NCBI GenBank assembly: GCA_023434025.1
Contig: JAEYTL010000005.1
Location: 1-56,140, forward strand
DNA length: 56,140 bases
Origin: Bacteroidota bacterium
GTDB taxonomy: Bacteria > Bacteroidota > Bacteroidia > Flavobacteriales > Flavobacteriaceae
Reading direction: 5' to 3'
Shown here: positions 16,715 through 24,839 of the stretch, piece after piece
How positions within the stretch are numbered: position 1 is the first letter of the stretch
How the letters are laid out: each line of letters begins with the position of its first letter
Notes under the pieces: model-generated
Databases searched by the model: none
Seen by the model: the letters and a program-made list of their open reading frames with translations, nothing else
Told to the model about the DNA's origin: nothing
Position numbers and translations under genes: made by a program

Positions 16715-17081
16715 GAGAAATTTTCAGGTACTTGTCCTTGTTTTTTGGGTGTTGTTTATTACAACATTAAGCCTGATAAGTTTGAATGGTTTACCGAAAA
16801 TCTCTCCGAAAAACGGAGATAAGTATGTTCACTTTTTGTTTTATTTTATTCTGACCCTGTTGCTTATCTTAAATTTAAGAACTAAATTTAATTTAAAACA
16901 TTCCGTTGTCATTTCTTTTGTAACAGCTGTTTTTTATGGCATAATTATTGAGATATTACAAGGGGTTCTCACCGAGAACCGAAGCCCGGAACTGGCAGAT
17001 GCTTTGTTCAACACCTTTGGAAGTTTTACCGCCGCTGTAGTGGTGGTTCTGAACAGGAAAAGGTTAAATTTTACAAAATAA
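16707..17081 (+). CDS. VanZ-like small membrane protein
   Basis: This 124-residue protein has about four membrane helices and the VanZ-family layout: a first helix (about 7-26), the conserved polar stretch KNGDKYVHFLFYF, and a second helical pair with FYGIIIEILQGVLTENRSPELADALFNTFGS. The glutamate in the helix and the following R-x-x-E-x-x-D motif are typical. The start is GTG at 16707, overlapping the end of gcvH by 8 nt; no downstream ATG would keep the first helix. VanZ gave low-level teicoplanin resistance in enterococci, but the biochemical role of these relatives is unknown. Envelope-related, by inference only. Confidence 0.85.
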   Translation: MHKRNFQVLVLVFWVLFITTLSLISLNGLPKISPKNGDKYVHFLFYFILTLLLILNLRTKFNLKHSVVISFVTAVFYGIIIEILQGVLTENRSPELADALFNTFGSFTAAVVVVLNRKRLNFTK

Positions 17082-17130
17082 TTTTAATTTTTTTGACAAA
17101 TAGCTATATTAGCACCTCAATTAACAACTT

Positions 17131-17856
17131 ATGGAACCAAAAAAGAACTTAAATGTTGACCCAATTCGAAATAGTTCACTCTATTTCCAGCTTGGATTGG
17201 CTGCTATTGTAATACTTTCGTACCTTGCAATAGAGTTAAAAACATATGAAAAAGATTTGTCGGGTCTGGTAAAAACGGTGGACAACAGCTTTCTGGATGA
17301 AGATGTGCCCGTGACCATGCAGTTAAATACGCCACCACCGCCACCGCCACCACCGCCACCTGCACCAGAGGTGATTAAGGTAGTAGAAGATAAAAAGGAA
17401 ATTAAAGAGACAGAGATTCAATCTACTGAAACAAACCAGAAAGAAGAAATTGTTGTTGAAGCCAAAAAAGTGGTTGTGGCAGCAGTTGAAGAGCCTGAGG
17501 TAGATGTTCCGTTTGCCATTATTGAAGATGTGCCGTTGTTCCCCGGATGTGAAAGCGTTGCAAAAGATAAGCGAAAAGATTGTTTTCAGGAAAAAATTCA
17601 GGCACACATTAAAAAGAACTTTAGTTATCCGGATGCCGCAGTTGATGCCGGTCACCAAGGAAAAGTGTTTGTGAGTTTCATTATTGAAAAAGACGGTAGT
17701 GTTTCCATTGCAAATATGAGAGCTCCTTATCCTACCTTAGAAAAAGAAGCAAGAAGAATTATGTCTAAACTCCCCAAAATGACGCCCGGAAAACAAAGGG
17801 GTAAACCTGTTAGGATGACCATGAGTATTCCGATTACATTTAAGTTAGATCAATAG
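17131..17856 (+). CDS. TonB-like energy transducer with polyproline linker
   Basis: A 241-residue inner-membrane protein with one N-terminal membrane helix (about 18-35), a run of ten prolines at about 68-77, then a charged Lys/Glu/Val-rich spacer (about 80-135) that could span the periplasm. The TonB C-terminal domain (about 145-241) contains NFSYPDAAVDAGHQGKVFVSFIIEKDGSV and GKPVRMTMSIPITFKL. The segment before it, LFPGCE...RKDCF, has a cysteine pair shared with the next TonB-like protein and with RemB. It should transmit proton-motive energy to outer-membrane receptors; ExbBD genes are not nearby. It ends in a strong terminator (17881-17915). Confidence 0.88.
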   Translation: MEPKKNLNVDPIRNSSLYFQLGLAAIVILSYLAIELKTYEKDLSGLVKTVDNSFLDEDVPVTMQLNTPPPPPPPPPPAPEVIKVVEDKKEIKETEIQSTETNQKEEIVVEAKKVVVAAVEEPEVDVPFAIIEDVPLFPGCESVAKDKRKDCFQEKIQAHIKKNFSYPDAAVDAGHQGKVFVSFIIEKDGSVSIANMRAPYPTLEKEARRIMSKLPKMTPGKQRGKPVRMTMSIPITFKLDQ

Positions 17857-17880
17857 GAAAAAGGTTTTTATAAATGAAAA

Positions 17881-17915
17881 AATAATCCGCTCAATCTGAG
17901 CGGATTATTTTTTTG
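17881..17915 (+). terminator. Strong terminator after the first TonB-like gene
   Basis: A perfect 13-bp stem (17881-17893 with 17897-17909) with a 3-nt loop, followed by T7. One of the clearest intrinsic terminators of the window. Confidence 0.85.
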
Positions 17916-17961
17916 GCATAACTTTTGGATTCTGCTTTTTATCACTAAATCTGTAAAAGTT

Positions 17962-18738
17962 ATGAGAAATTTAGACGAGTATCCAACGGTAAAGCACAAC
18001 GGGAAGATTTACTTCCAGGTAGGGCTTTTGGCAAGTTTAATTGCTGTTTATTTTATCATCGAGTTAGAAACACCGGTTTCTGAATGGGAGGTTTTGAAAG
18101 AACGCAAGGTTGTGGATATTACCGAAAAACCCTTTACGGATGTTTTTACGGTAGAAAAAGAACCTCAAAAAGAAATAGCAAAGGCTGACCCGAAACCGAA
18201 AGCTGTTTTGCCCAAACCTGTTATAAATCAATTTAAACCAATTGAAAACAGTGACCCGGATCCTGAAAATACGGAAACAACTTCTCCGGATGATGTTCCG
18301 GCAGAAAATCTCATCACAACAGAAATATCGGAAAATTCAACTGCCGTTTCTGTTCCGGCAGTAAAGAAAGACGTTTACGATGGCGATGAACTGGATGAGC
18401 TGCCGACTTTTATGGCTTGTTCAGGTCTGAAAGGAGATGCACAAAAAGCCTGTTTTAATGAACAGATGAAAAAATATCTTCAAAAAAACTTACGCTATCC
18501 GGAAAGAGCGAGGGAAAACAATAAGCAGGGCTCGGTTCTGGTTGAGTTTGTGATAAACACAAATGGTTCCGTTTCCGGCGTTAGGCCTGCAAATGCAACC
18601 GCATTTAACGATAAGGATTTAGAAAAAGAGGCTTTGAGGGTAATCGGTAAATTGCCAAATCTGAAACCCGGAAAAATAAAAGGAGAGTCCGTTAATGTAC
18701 GCTATAGAATTCCGATTACCTTCCGGTTAAATAACTAA
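17962..18738 (+). CDS. Second TonB-like energy transducer
   Basis: This 258-residue protein has the same plan as its upstream neighbour: a short cytoplasmic start, one membrane helix (about 19-36, QVGLLASLIAVYFIIELET), an acidic Pro/Lys/Thr spacer without a proline run, a CSGLKGDAQKACF cysteine pair (about 153-165), and a TonB C-terminal domain (about 168-258) with NLRYPERARENNKQGSVLVEFVINTNGSV and RYRIPITFRL. The two genes share the N-terminal motif NGKIYFQVGL/NSSLYFQLGL, so they look like diverged tandem copies. It is bounded by terminators on both sides and is thus probably a separate transcription unit. Which receptor it serves cannot be told. Confidence 0.85.
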   Translation: MRNLDEYPTVKHNGKIYFQVGLLASLIAVYFIIELETPVSEWEVLKERKVVDITEKPFTDVFTVEKEPQKEIAKADPKPKAVLPKPVINQFKPIENSDPDPENTETTSPDDVPAENLITTEISENSTAVSVPAVKKDVYDGDELDELPTFMACSGLKGDAQKACFNEQMKKYLQKNLRYPERARENNKQGSVLVEFVINTNGSVSGVRPANATAFNDKDLEKEALRVIGKLPNLKPGKIKGESVNVRYRIPITFRLNN

Positions 18739-18759
18739 AAATATTTATACTCAAAAAGT

Positions 18760-18782
18760 ATCCCACTTCGGTGGGATTTTTT
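18760..18782 (+). terminator. Terminator with TTCG tetraloop before deoC
   Basis: ATCCCAC (18760-18766) pairs with GTGGGAT (18771-18777) around the stable TTCG loop, followed by T5. It stands only 12 nt before the deoC ATG. Confidence 0.8.
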
Positions 18783-18793
18783 ATTTTTACGCA

Positions 18794-19537
18794 ATGGATA
18801 TCAAACAATTTTTAGACTCAACGTATTTAAAAACACCTGAACAGGCCGGATTGACTTATGAGGAAAATAAAAAAGTGGTTCAACGTTTCATTGCCGAAGC
18901 GATTGAAGAACGTTTTAAACTCATTATGATCAGGCCGGATATGGTTTCGCTGGCCAAGAAAATGATAACAGAAGCCAATTCAAAAGTTTTGGTCGGAACA
19001 GTGATTGGTTTTTATGAAGGGACAGCCAGTATGGAAGAAAAACTGGCCGAAGCAACTCAGGCAATAGAAGATGGGGCAGACGATTTGGATTTTGTATGTA
19101 ATTATGAATTGTTCAAGGCGGGTTATCCGAATGAGGTAAAAGAAGAAGTTTTAAAATGTACGCGGCTCGGCTTGTTGCATCACAAAACCGTAAAATGGAT
19201 CATTGAGGTGGCCGCTTTATCCGACCTGCAGATTATCCAGCTCTCAGCATTAATCAAAAATGTGGTAATGGCTAATTTTAAAGAAGACTGTTATTCGTCT
19301 GTTTTTGTAAAATCCTCAACGGGGTTTTACTGCACAAAAGACAATAAGCCCAACGGGGCAACGGTTTCGTCTGTTATCATGATGCTGGAAAACAGTTCCC
19401 CACTTCCGGTAAAGGCAGCCGGCGGTGTAAGAACGTATGAGGAAGCAATGGAAATGATTGCATTAGGTGTAAAGCGAATCGGTACTTCGTCGGCAAAAGC
19501 AATAGCCTCGGGATCGGTAGCAGATGGTAATTATTAA
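18794..19537 (+). CDS. deoC: Deoxyribose-phosphate aldolase
   Basis: A 247-residue class I aldolase that cleaves 2-deoxyribose 5-phosphate to glyceraldehyde 3-phosphate and acetaldehyde during deoxynucleoside salvage. Visible motifs are DDLDFVCNYELFKAG (about 96-110), the Schiff-base lysine in FVKSSTGF (about 174-181), and the proton-relay lysine in VKAAGGVRTYEEA (about 206-218). Length and TIM-barrel pattern are normal. The ATG is 12 nt after a terminator stem, so transcription must start within or just before the terminator T-run; an imperfect -7 element (TATTTTTA, 18782-18789) would make the message nearly leaderless. It sits between TonB-like genes and remB with no metabolic link apparent. 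Confidence 0.94.
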   Translation: MDIKQFLDSTYLKTPEQAGLTYEENKKVVQRFIAEAIEERFKLIMIRPDMVSLAKKMITEANSKVLVGTVIGFYEGTASMEEKLAEATQAIEDGADDLDFVCNYELFKAGYPNEVKEEVLKCTRLGLLHHKTVKWIIEVAALSDLQIIQLSALIKNVVMANFKEDCYSSVFVKSSTGFYCTKDNKPNGATVSSVIMMLENSSPLPVKAAGGVRTYEEAMEMIALGVKRIGTSSAKAIASGSVADGNY

Positions 19538-19549
19538 TAAATGACTCTG

Positions 19550-21655
19550 ATGAAAAATTATATTCTTCTTTTAGCAGTATTGGTTTTTAATTGTTTATGG
19601 TCTCAGGACAAAAAAGTAGAACAGTTTCCGGTTTTTCCGGATTGTGAAAATAAATTCAACGAAGCGTTGGAGAATTGTTTTTATGATCAGGTACAACAAA
19701 ATGTTTTTTCTTATTTTAAAGTTCCTCAAAATGTGGTTGACAATAATTTTAAAGGCAGTTTTATTGTTTTGTTTGAGGTGAACCAGCAAGGGAAGTTTAT
19801 CATGCAATATTCAGATGCGGCTTATCCTGAACTAAACGAAGAAATTAAGCGTGTGTTTAATGAGATGACACCGATTGGTCCGCCAACCTATGCCGGAAAC
19901 CCAACTTATTCAAGATATTCCATCCGAATTTCAATTCCGCTACAGGATCCGGTTCTGGTCAAATTGGCTAAAGAAGAGGCGGCTGAAAGAAGCACCTCCG
20001 GATTTAAAGCTGATAAAAATGAATTGGATGAATATGACAATATTAAATATGAAAAATTTTCAAATCCTCAGTTTCAAAGTCACCTGAATATTCCTTTTTC
20101 ACATAGCAACTATGCTCAGTTTGATGCTGCTTTAAATCAGGTTGGCTCCAATAATCACACTGCGTCAAAGCCATATACTTATTCCGAAGTAAATAAATAT
20201 TACAATTTGGAAGAGGCCAATCAGAAATTGATGAAAAACAAAACAGGTTGGTGGGGAAGAAAATTCTGGAATGAAAATTTAGTTGCTATTCAGGGGAAAG
20301 ATTATTGGTTTACGATGAATCCTATTTTAGATTTAAGGGTAGGAAAAAGTAGCCCGGGCGAAGCAAGTTATACTTATCAAAACACAAGAGGACTTCAGAT
20401 TCAGGGAGGTTTAGGTAAACAGCTTAATTTTACAACTTCCATTTATGAAAGCCAGGGCAGATTTGCCGATTATTACAACCAATATGCCGAAAGCATTGCA
20501 CCTTCCGGAGGGAATCCGGCGGTGATTCCGGGTGTCGGAATCGCCAAACGATTTAAAGATGATGCTTATGATTTTCCATTGTCGGAGGCAAATTTAACCT
20601 ATACACCAAGTGATTTTATTAACCTTCAGTTGGGCTATGGAAGAAATTTTATTGGTGACGGTTACCGTTCGTTGTTAACGAGCGACGGAGCCAGTCCGTA
20701 TCCGTATTTTAAAATCAACACCACTTTCTGGAAAATAAAGTACACCAACACGTATATGTGGTTAAAGGATATTCGTCCGGAAGTCACGGTTGACGGAACC
20801 TATGCAACCAAATATATGGCAAATCATTATTTGAGCTGGAACGCTTCCAAACGATTAAATATCGGTTTTTTTGAGTCGGTAGTTTGGACAAACACCAACG
20901 ACAGGGGATTTGATTTTAATTTTGTAAACCCGGTGATTTTTTACAGAACGGTTGAGTTTACCTCTTCTTCCAGAACAGGTAATGCACTTTTGGGATTAAC
21001 GTCAAAATACAAATGGAGCAATCAGATAGGTTTATATGGTCAGTTTTTAATCGATGAATTTTCGCTGGCTGATGTGAAAGAAGCAAACCAAAGCTGGAAA
21101 AACAAGTTCGGATATCAGGTTGGTGCAAAGTACTATCACGCCTTTAATATAGAAAACCTGTTGTTGCAGTTGGAATATAACCACATCAGGCCTTATGTTT
21201 ATTCACACAGTACGCCGATCACCAACTACGGGCATAACAACCAGAGTTTAGGACACCAGTGGGGAGGAAACGCCAGAGAAGTGGTGGCCATAGCCCGTTA
21301 TTTTAAAGGAAGATGGTTTGGAGATGCCAAATTTACGTATGGTGTCAGAGGCTTGGATTTTGATACCGCTGGAAATACGTTTAATTACGGTGGAAATATT
21401 TACAAGGACTATGATGATCAAAGACCTTTTGATACGGGTGTGCGTATTGGACAAGGCAATAAAACAACCATTTTAATAGCTGATTTGCAGGCGGGCTATC
21501 TGGTTAATCCGGCTTCTAATTTAAAAGTTTTTGCCAGTTTGATCTACCGTAATTTTGATCCGACACAAAATACGGCAACAACTTTTAAGCAAGATACTAC
21601 TTGGTTTTCCGTTGGATTAAGAGCCGATTTATTCAATTGGTATTTTGATTATTAA
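19550..21655 (+). CDS. remB: Gliding motility protein RemB with N-terminal TonB-C-like domain
   Basis: About 701 residues from the ATG at 19550, which opens a clear signal peptide (MKNYILLLAVLVFNCLWSQ); an ATG 9 nt upstream is also possible. Residues about 20-130 (QFPVFPDCE...LENCF...KGSFIVLFEVNQQGKFIM...SRYSIRISIPL) repeat the cysteine-pair plus TonB C-terminal-like pattern of the two TonB-like proteins upstream. Residues about 190-701 form an outer-membrane beta-barrel rich in Tyr/Trp/Asn strands, similar to capsule assembly Wzi-like barrels, ending in a terminal aromatic strand (WYFDY). The identification rests on resemblance to RemB of Flavobacterium johnsoniae and on the same neighbourhood after sprA. 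Its exact motility role is not read from sequence. Confidence 0.82.
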   Translation: MKNYILLLAVLVFNCLWSQDKKVEQFPVFPDCENKFNEALENCFYDQVQQNVFSYFKVPQNVVDNNFKGSFIVLFEVNQQGKFIMQYSDAAYPELNEEIKRVFNEMTPIGPPTYAGNPTYSRYSIRISIPLQDPVLVKLAKEEAAERSTSGFKADKNELDEYDNIKYEKFSNPQFQSHLNIPFSHSNYAQFDAALNQVGSNNHTASKPYTYSEVNKYYNLEEANQKLMKNKTGWWGRKFWNENLVAIQGKDYWFTMNPILDLRVGKSSPGEASYTYQNTRGLQIQGGLGKQLNFTTSIYESQGRFADYYNQYAESIAPSGGNPAVIPGVGIAKRFKDDAYDFPLSEANLTYTPSDFINLQLGYGRNFIGDGYRSLLTSDGASPYPYFKINTTFWKIKYTNTYMWLKDIRPEVTVDGTYATKYMANHYLSWNASKRLNIGFFESVVWTNTNDRGFDFNFVNPVIFYRTVEFTSSSRTGNALLGLTSKYKWSNQIGLYGQFLIDEFSLADVKEANQSWKNKFGYQVGAKYYHAFNIENLLLQLEYNHIRPYVYSHSTPITNYGHNNQSLGHQWGGNAREVVAIARYFKGRWFGDAKFTYGVRGLDFDTAGNTFNYGGNIYKDYDDQRPFDTGVRIGQGNKTTILIADLQAGYLVNPASNLKVFASLIYRNFDPTQNTATTFKQDTTWFSVGLRADLFNWYFDY

Positions 21656-21706
21656 TTTAACACCAATTTTCTAATTTGTTCAATTCTTTTTAAAGTTTCT
21701 AATTTG

Positions 21707-21714
21707 TATCTTTG
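21707..21714 (+). promoter_or_regulatory. -7 element for the heme O synthase/oxidase operon
   Basis: TATCTTTG matches TAnnTTTG, 16 nt before the ctaB ATG (21731). The best TTTG upstream is about 28 nt away, longer than usual. Confidence 0.45.
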
Positions 21715-21730
21715 CCGAAGTTTACAAACA

Positions 21731-22660
21731 ATGAAACAAGTCTTGAACGCTACCCAAAATTCGTTTACATTTCAATCTCTTTATTTTGATTTTAAACAAA
21801 TCACTAAGGCCGGGTTGTCTGTTAGTGTTGTTTTTTCTTCTTTAGCAGGTTATTTTTTGGGTATTTTAGATATTTCAACTTTTAGCTGGACTACATTATT
21901 AATGCTTTCCGTTGGCGGATATTGCATGGTTGGAGCTTCTAATGCATTCAATCAAATTATAGAAAGAGATTTGGACGGTTTGATGGAACGAACCAAAAAC
22001 CGACCGATTACCGCCGGTAGGATGTCGGTAAACACAGCGTTTATTTTAGCTTCGGTTCTAACGCTTATCGGATTGATTATTTTGTATCTGATAAATCCTA
22101 AAACAGCCATGTTTGGGGCTATTTCCATATTTTTATATACAAGTGTTTACACGCCTTTGAAAACGATTACACCACTATCTGTTTTTGTCGGAGCCATACC
22201 GGGAGCCATTCCTTTTATGCTGGGATGGGTCGCTGCTACCGATGATTTTAGTTTAGAGGCCGGAACGTTGTTTTTAATTCAGTTTTTTTGGCAGTTTCCT
22301 CATTTTTGGGCAATTGGCTGGTTTTTATATGATGATTACAAAAAAGCCGGTTTTTTTATGCTTCCAACCGGCGAAAAGGATAAAGGAACTGCCTTGCAGA
22401 TTATTTTATATACCATTTGGCTCATTATTGCTTCGCTGTTACCAGCTGTTTTTCCGTACATCGGCATTGCAGGAAGTCGCTTATATTTAACACCGGTTTC
22501 TGCAATTGTTGTATTTTTGCTCGGAATCTGGATGTTGTATTATGCTTTTGAATTGTATAAAGAACGGAGTGGCAAAGCTGCCAGAAAATTAATGTTGATC
22601 AGTGTAAGCTATATAACCGTTCTTCAGTTGGTTTATATTGCCGATAAATTTTTGCGATAA
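21731..22660 (+). CDS. ctaB: Protoheme IX farnesyltransferase (heme O synthase)
   Basis: A 309-residue UbiA-superfamily enzyme with about eight or nine membrane helices that adds a farnesyl group to heme B to make heme O, used by heme-copper oxidases. The first prenyl-diphosphate motif is NAFNQIIERDLDGLMERTKNRP (about 78-99) and the second polar loop holds YDDYKKAGFFMLP. The ATG at 21731 was chosen over an in-frame upstream start at 21704 because the latter would overlap the promoter element and precede the conserved region by an unlike stretch. It is 2 nt before the first oxidase subunit III gene and clearly in one operon with it. Confidence 0.94.
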   Translation: MKQVLNATQNSFTFQSLYFDFKQITKAGLSVSVVFSSLAGYFLGILDISTFSWTTLLMLSVGGYCMVGASNAFNQIIERDLDGLMERTKNRPITAGRMSVNTAFILASVLTLIGLIILYLINPKTAMFGAISIFLYTSVYTPLKTITPLSVFVGAIPGAIPFMLGWVAATDDFSLEAGTLFLIQFFWQFPHFWAIGWFLYDDYKKAGFFMLPTGEKDKGTALQIILYTIWLIIASLLPAVFPYIGIAGSRLYLTPVSAIVVFLLGIWMLYYAFELYKERSGKAARKLMLISVSYITVLQLVYIADKFLR

Positions 22661-22662
22661 TT

Positions 22663-23244
22663 ATGGAAATGACCGCTCAGGAATATCAAAACAGAAAAGG
22701 ACAATCGTATAAACTGTTGCTTTGGTTTGCCATGATCAGTATGGTAATGATGTTTGCCGGATTAACCAGTGCTTATGTGGTGAGTTCGTCCAGGAAAGAC
22801 TGGCTGAAAGATTTCGGCATGCCTTCTGCTTTTGTCATCAGTACAATTGTAATTATGATCAGTAGTCTTACATTTCATCTGGCTCTTACTGCCATCAGGG
22901 CGAATAATCGGAATCAAACATCGATGTGGTTGCTAACGACACTTGGCTTAGGGGTAGCATTTGTGTTTTTTCAGTTTTTGGGGTTTGGCCAGATCATTGA
23001 AAGCGGGTATTTTTTTACCGGTAGTGAAAGTACAGTGAATACATCGTTTCTTTACATCATTGTTATTCTTCACATGGCACATCTTTTTGGAGGGCTTTTG
23101 GCTCTTTTAATCATAATTTATAATCATTTTAAACAAAAATACAATTCGACTCAAACCCTTGGAATTGAGCTAGGTGCAATGTTTTGGCATTTTCTTGATT
23201 TGTTGTGGATTTTGTTGTTTTTATTTTTCTATTTTTACGAATAG
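22663..23244 (+). CDS. Cytochrome c oxidase subunit III (short form)
   Basis: A 193-residue protein with five membrane helices and the subunit III pattern, including the C-terminal 'GIELGAMFWHFLDLLWILLFLFFYFYE' with the conserved WHF-D-x-x-W motif and an ILHMAHLFGG helix. It belongs to the heme-copper oxidase subunit III family and lacks the first two helices of the seven-helix mitochondrial type, as is usual for such bacterial forms. It lies 2 nt after ctaB and is followed by a second, longer subunit III gene. Subunits I and II are not in this window, so the catalytic core is encoded elsewhere. Confidence 0.92.
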   Translation: MEMTAQEYQNRKGQSYKLLLWFAMISMVMMFAGLTSAYVVSSSRKDWLKDFGMPSAFVISTIVIMISSLTFHLALTAIRANNRNQTSMWLLTTLGLGVAFVFFQFLGFGQIIESGYFFTGSESTVNTSFLYIIVILHMAHLFGGLLALLIIIYNHFKQKYNSTQTLGIELGAMFWHFLDLLWILLFLFFYFYE

Positions 23245-23254
23245 AAAAAAAACG

Positions 23255-23262
23255 TAAATTTG
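23255..23262 (+). promoter_or_regulatory. Possible internal -7 element
   Basis: TAAATTTG matches TAnnTTTG in the 43-nt gap between the two subunit III genes, 25 nt before the ATG at 23288. No -33 box is visible. It may give extra transcription of the downstream genes. Confidence 0.35.
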
Positions 23263-23287
23263 GGAACTTTTTAACTAATAACTAAAT

Positions 23288-24301
23288 ATGGGAGCGACAG
23301 TTACTACAACTGAAGAAAAAATCTGGGACGGCGGAAACGAGCCAATGGGAGCCAGCTATGGCAAAATGATGATGTGGTTTTTCATTTTATCAGATGCTTT
23401 AACCTTTACAGGGTTTTTGGCAGCTTATGGTTTTTCTCGATACAAATTTGCCGAAAGTTGGCCAATAGCCGATGAGGTATTTAATCACTTTCCTTTTTTA
23501 CACGGTCAGGATTTACCAATGCTTTATGTGGCATTGATGACCTTTATCCTGATTTTTTCATCGGTCACAATGGTGCTTGCTGTTGATGCAGGTCATCATC
23601 TGAAAAAATCCAAAGTAGCTTTCTATATGTTTTTAACGATTTTGGGAGGTTTGGTATTCGTGGGTTCACAGGCCTGGGAGTGGAAAAACTTTATCAAAGG
23701 AGAGTATGGAGCTATTGAAACCAAAGGCGGAAGTATCATTCAGTTTGTAGATCAGGAAGGAAAACGGATAAAAATTGAAGATTTTGCCAAAACATTACCG
23801 GGAGAAAGAATTCAGCATGAACGCAAGAATGGTATCTGGTTTACAAAAGAGGCTGCTTTGCCTGATTATTCAGTTGCAGAAGTAGTGGAAGGTTTTAAAG
23901 CAAATCCGGCTATTCTGGTAAGAACACAGGTTGCTTATCATGAGGCAAACGACAAAAAAGGAGTTCACCCGACATTGAATAAAGAAAAACATAAAACTAT
24001 TTTAACCAGAGAGGAATCATTAGCCCGCCTGAACGATGCTGTTCATGTGGTACAAGGTGCCAACCTGGTCAGAAATGAATACGGTAACAAACAATTTGCC
24101 AACTTTTTCTTTTTTATTACCGGGTTTCACGGTTTTCACGTGTTCTCCGGGGTTGTAATCAACTTTATTATCTTTTTGAATGTTATTTTAGGAACTTATG
24201 AAAAGAGGAGAAGTTATGAAATGGTTGAAAAAGTAGGATTGTATTGGCACTTTGTAGATTTAGTATGGGTATTTGTATTTACCTTCTTCTACTTGGTATA
24301 A
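23288..24301 (+). CDS. Cytochrome c oxidase subunit III (long form with hydrophilic insert)
   Basis: This 337-residue subunit III begins MGATVTTTEEKIWDGGNEPMGASYGKMMMW, as is typical of Flavobacteria. Helices I-III occupy about 27-140; then comes a hydrophilic, charged insert of about 115 residues (about 143-258, GAIETKGGSIIQFVDQEGKR ... ARLNDAVHVVQGAN). The last two helices follow with FFFITGFHGFHVFSGV and YWHFVDLVWVFVFTFFYLV. All family motifs remain around the insert, so the protein is intact. The insert is absent from the short paralogue next door and would sit in one loop at the membrane surface. It is probably part of the same oxidase operon. Confidence 0.92.
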   Translation: MGATVTTTEEKIWDGGNEPMGASYGKMMMWFFILSDALTFTGFLAAYGFSRYKFAESWPIADEVFNHFPFLHGQDLPMLYVALMTFILIFSSVTMVLAVDAGHHLKKSKVAFYMFLTILGGLVFVGSQAWEWKNFIKGEYGAIETKGGSIIQFVDQEGKRIKIEDFAKTLPGERIQHERKNGIWFTKEAALPDYSVAEVVEGFKANPAILVRTQVAYHEANDKKGVHPTLNKEKHKTILTREESLARLNDAVHVVQGANLVRNEYGNKQFANFFFFITGFHGFHVFSGVVINFIIFLNVILGTYEKRRSYEMVEKVGLYWHFVDLVWVFVFTFFYLV

Positions 24302-24322
24302 TTTTTAAAAGCATTAAAGAAA

Positions 24323-24763
24323 ATGGCACACGAGCATAATTTAGCAATTTTTAGAGGAAGACTTAAATTTAAGTCAAATGAACAAAAAATCTGGGGCGTA
24401 CTTATTTTCCTTTCTATTGTTACAGGAATAGAAGTAGTATTGGGTATTTATAAACCAGCCGGTTTGATGACGCCATGGATCAGTCCTTTTGAAGGCGGAT
24501 TTGGAGCTACCTTAATGAATATCATTTTGTCTCCGTTTGTCTTTTTAATTCCCCTGAATTTAATTTTCCTTTTTTTAACCATTGTAAAAGCATATTATAT
24601 CACCTGGGATTTTATGCACATGAGAGATGAAAAAGCAAGCCTGCGGAGAGCTGTGGTCTGGACATTTGTGTTCCTGGCTCTTTATATTGCATTGATCTTT
24701 CTGTTGGAAGGAGATTATATTTATGAAGTTTATAAAACTTCCATGATTAAATGGAATTTTTAA
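24323..24763 (+). CDS. Cytochrome c oxidase subunit IV family protein
   Basis: A 146-residue protein with three membrane helices (about 23-43, 62-90, 110-132), matching the bacterial subunit IV (prokaryotic COX4-type) family that accompanies subunit III and stabilises the enzyme. It is 21 nt after the long subunit III gene, and a terminator follows directly, so it closes the first half of the operon. It has no cofactor-binding residues of note, as expected for an accessory subunit. Confidence 0.88.
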   Translation: MAHEHNLAIFRGRLKFKSNEQKIWGVLIFLSIVTGIEVVLGIYKPAGLMTPWISPFEGGFGATLMNIILSPFVFLIPLNLIFLFLTIVKAYYITWDFMHMRDEKASLRRAVVWTFVFLALYIALIFLLEGDYIYEVYKTSMIKWNF

Positions 24764-24780
24764 CACGATATTAGTTAAAT

Positions 24781-24809
24781 AAAAAGGTACGCATTGCGTG
24801 CCTTTTTTT
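24781..24809 (+). terminator. Terminator after the oxidase subunit genes
   Basis: GGTACGC (24786-24792) pairs with GCGTGCC (24796-24802), with one G-U pair and a 3-nt loop, preceded by A5 and followed by T7. Confidence 0.75.
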
Positions 24810-24816
24810 ATTTTTG
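24809..24816 (+). promoter_or_regulatory. -7 element directly after the terminator
   Basis: TATTTTTG matches TAnnTTTG; it begins at the end of the terminator T-run and lies 24 nt before the ATG at 24840. Confidence 0.4.
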
Positions 24817-24839
24817 CAGTTAATTAATCATGCGATAAA

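Noticed and set aside
17915..17935. TGGCATAACTTTTGGA before the second TonB-like gene as another sigma-54 promoter
   Set aside because: The spacing fits, but the -24 block is degraded and the -12 dinucleotide is GG instead of GC, so two essential parts are poor. It is also AT-rich DNA where such matches arise by chance.
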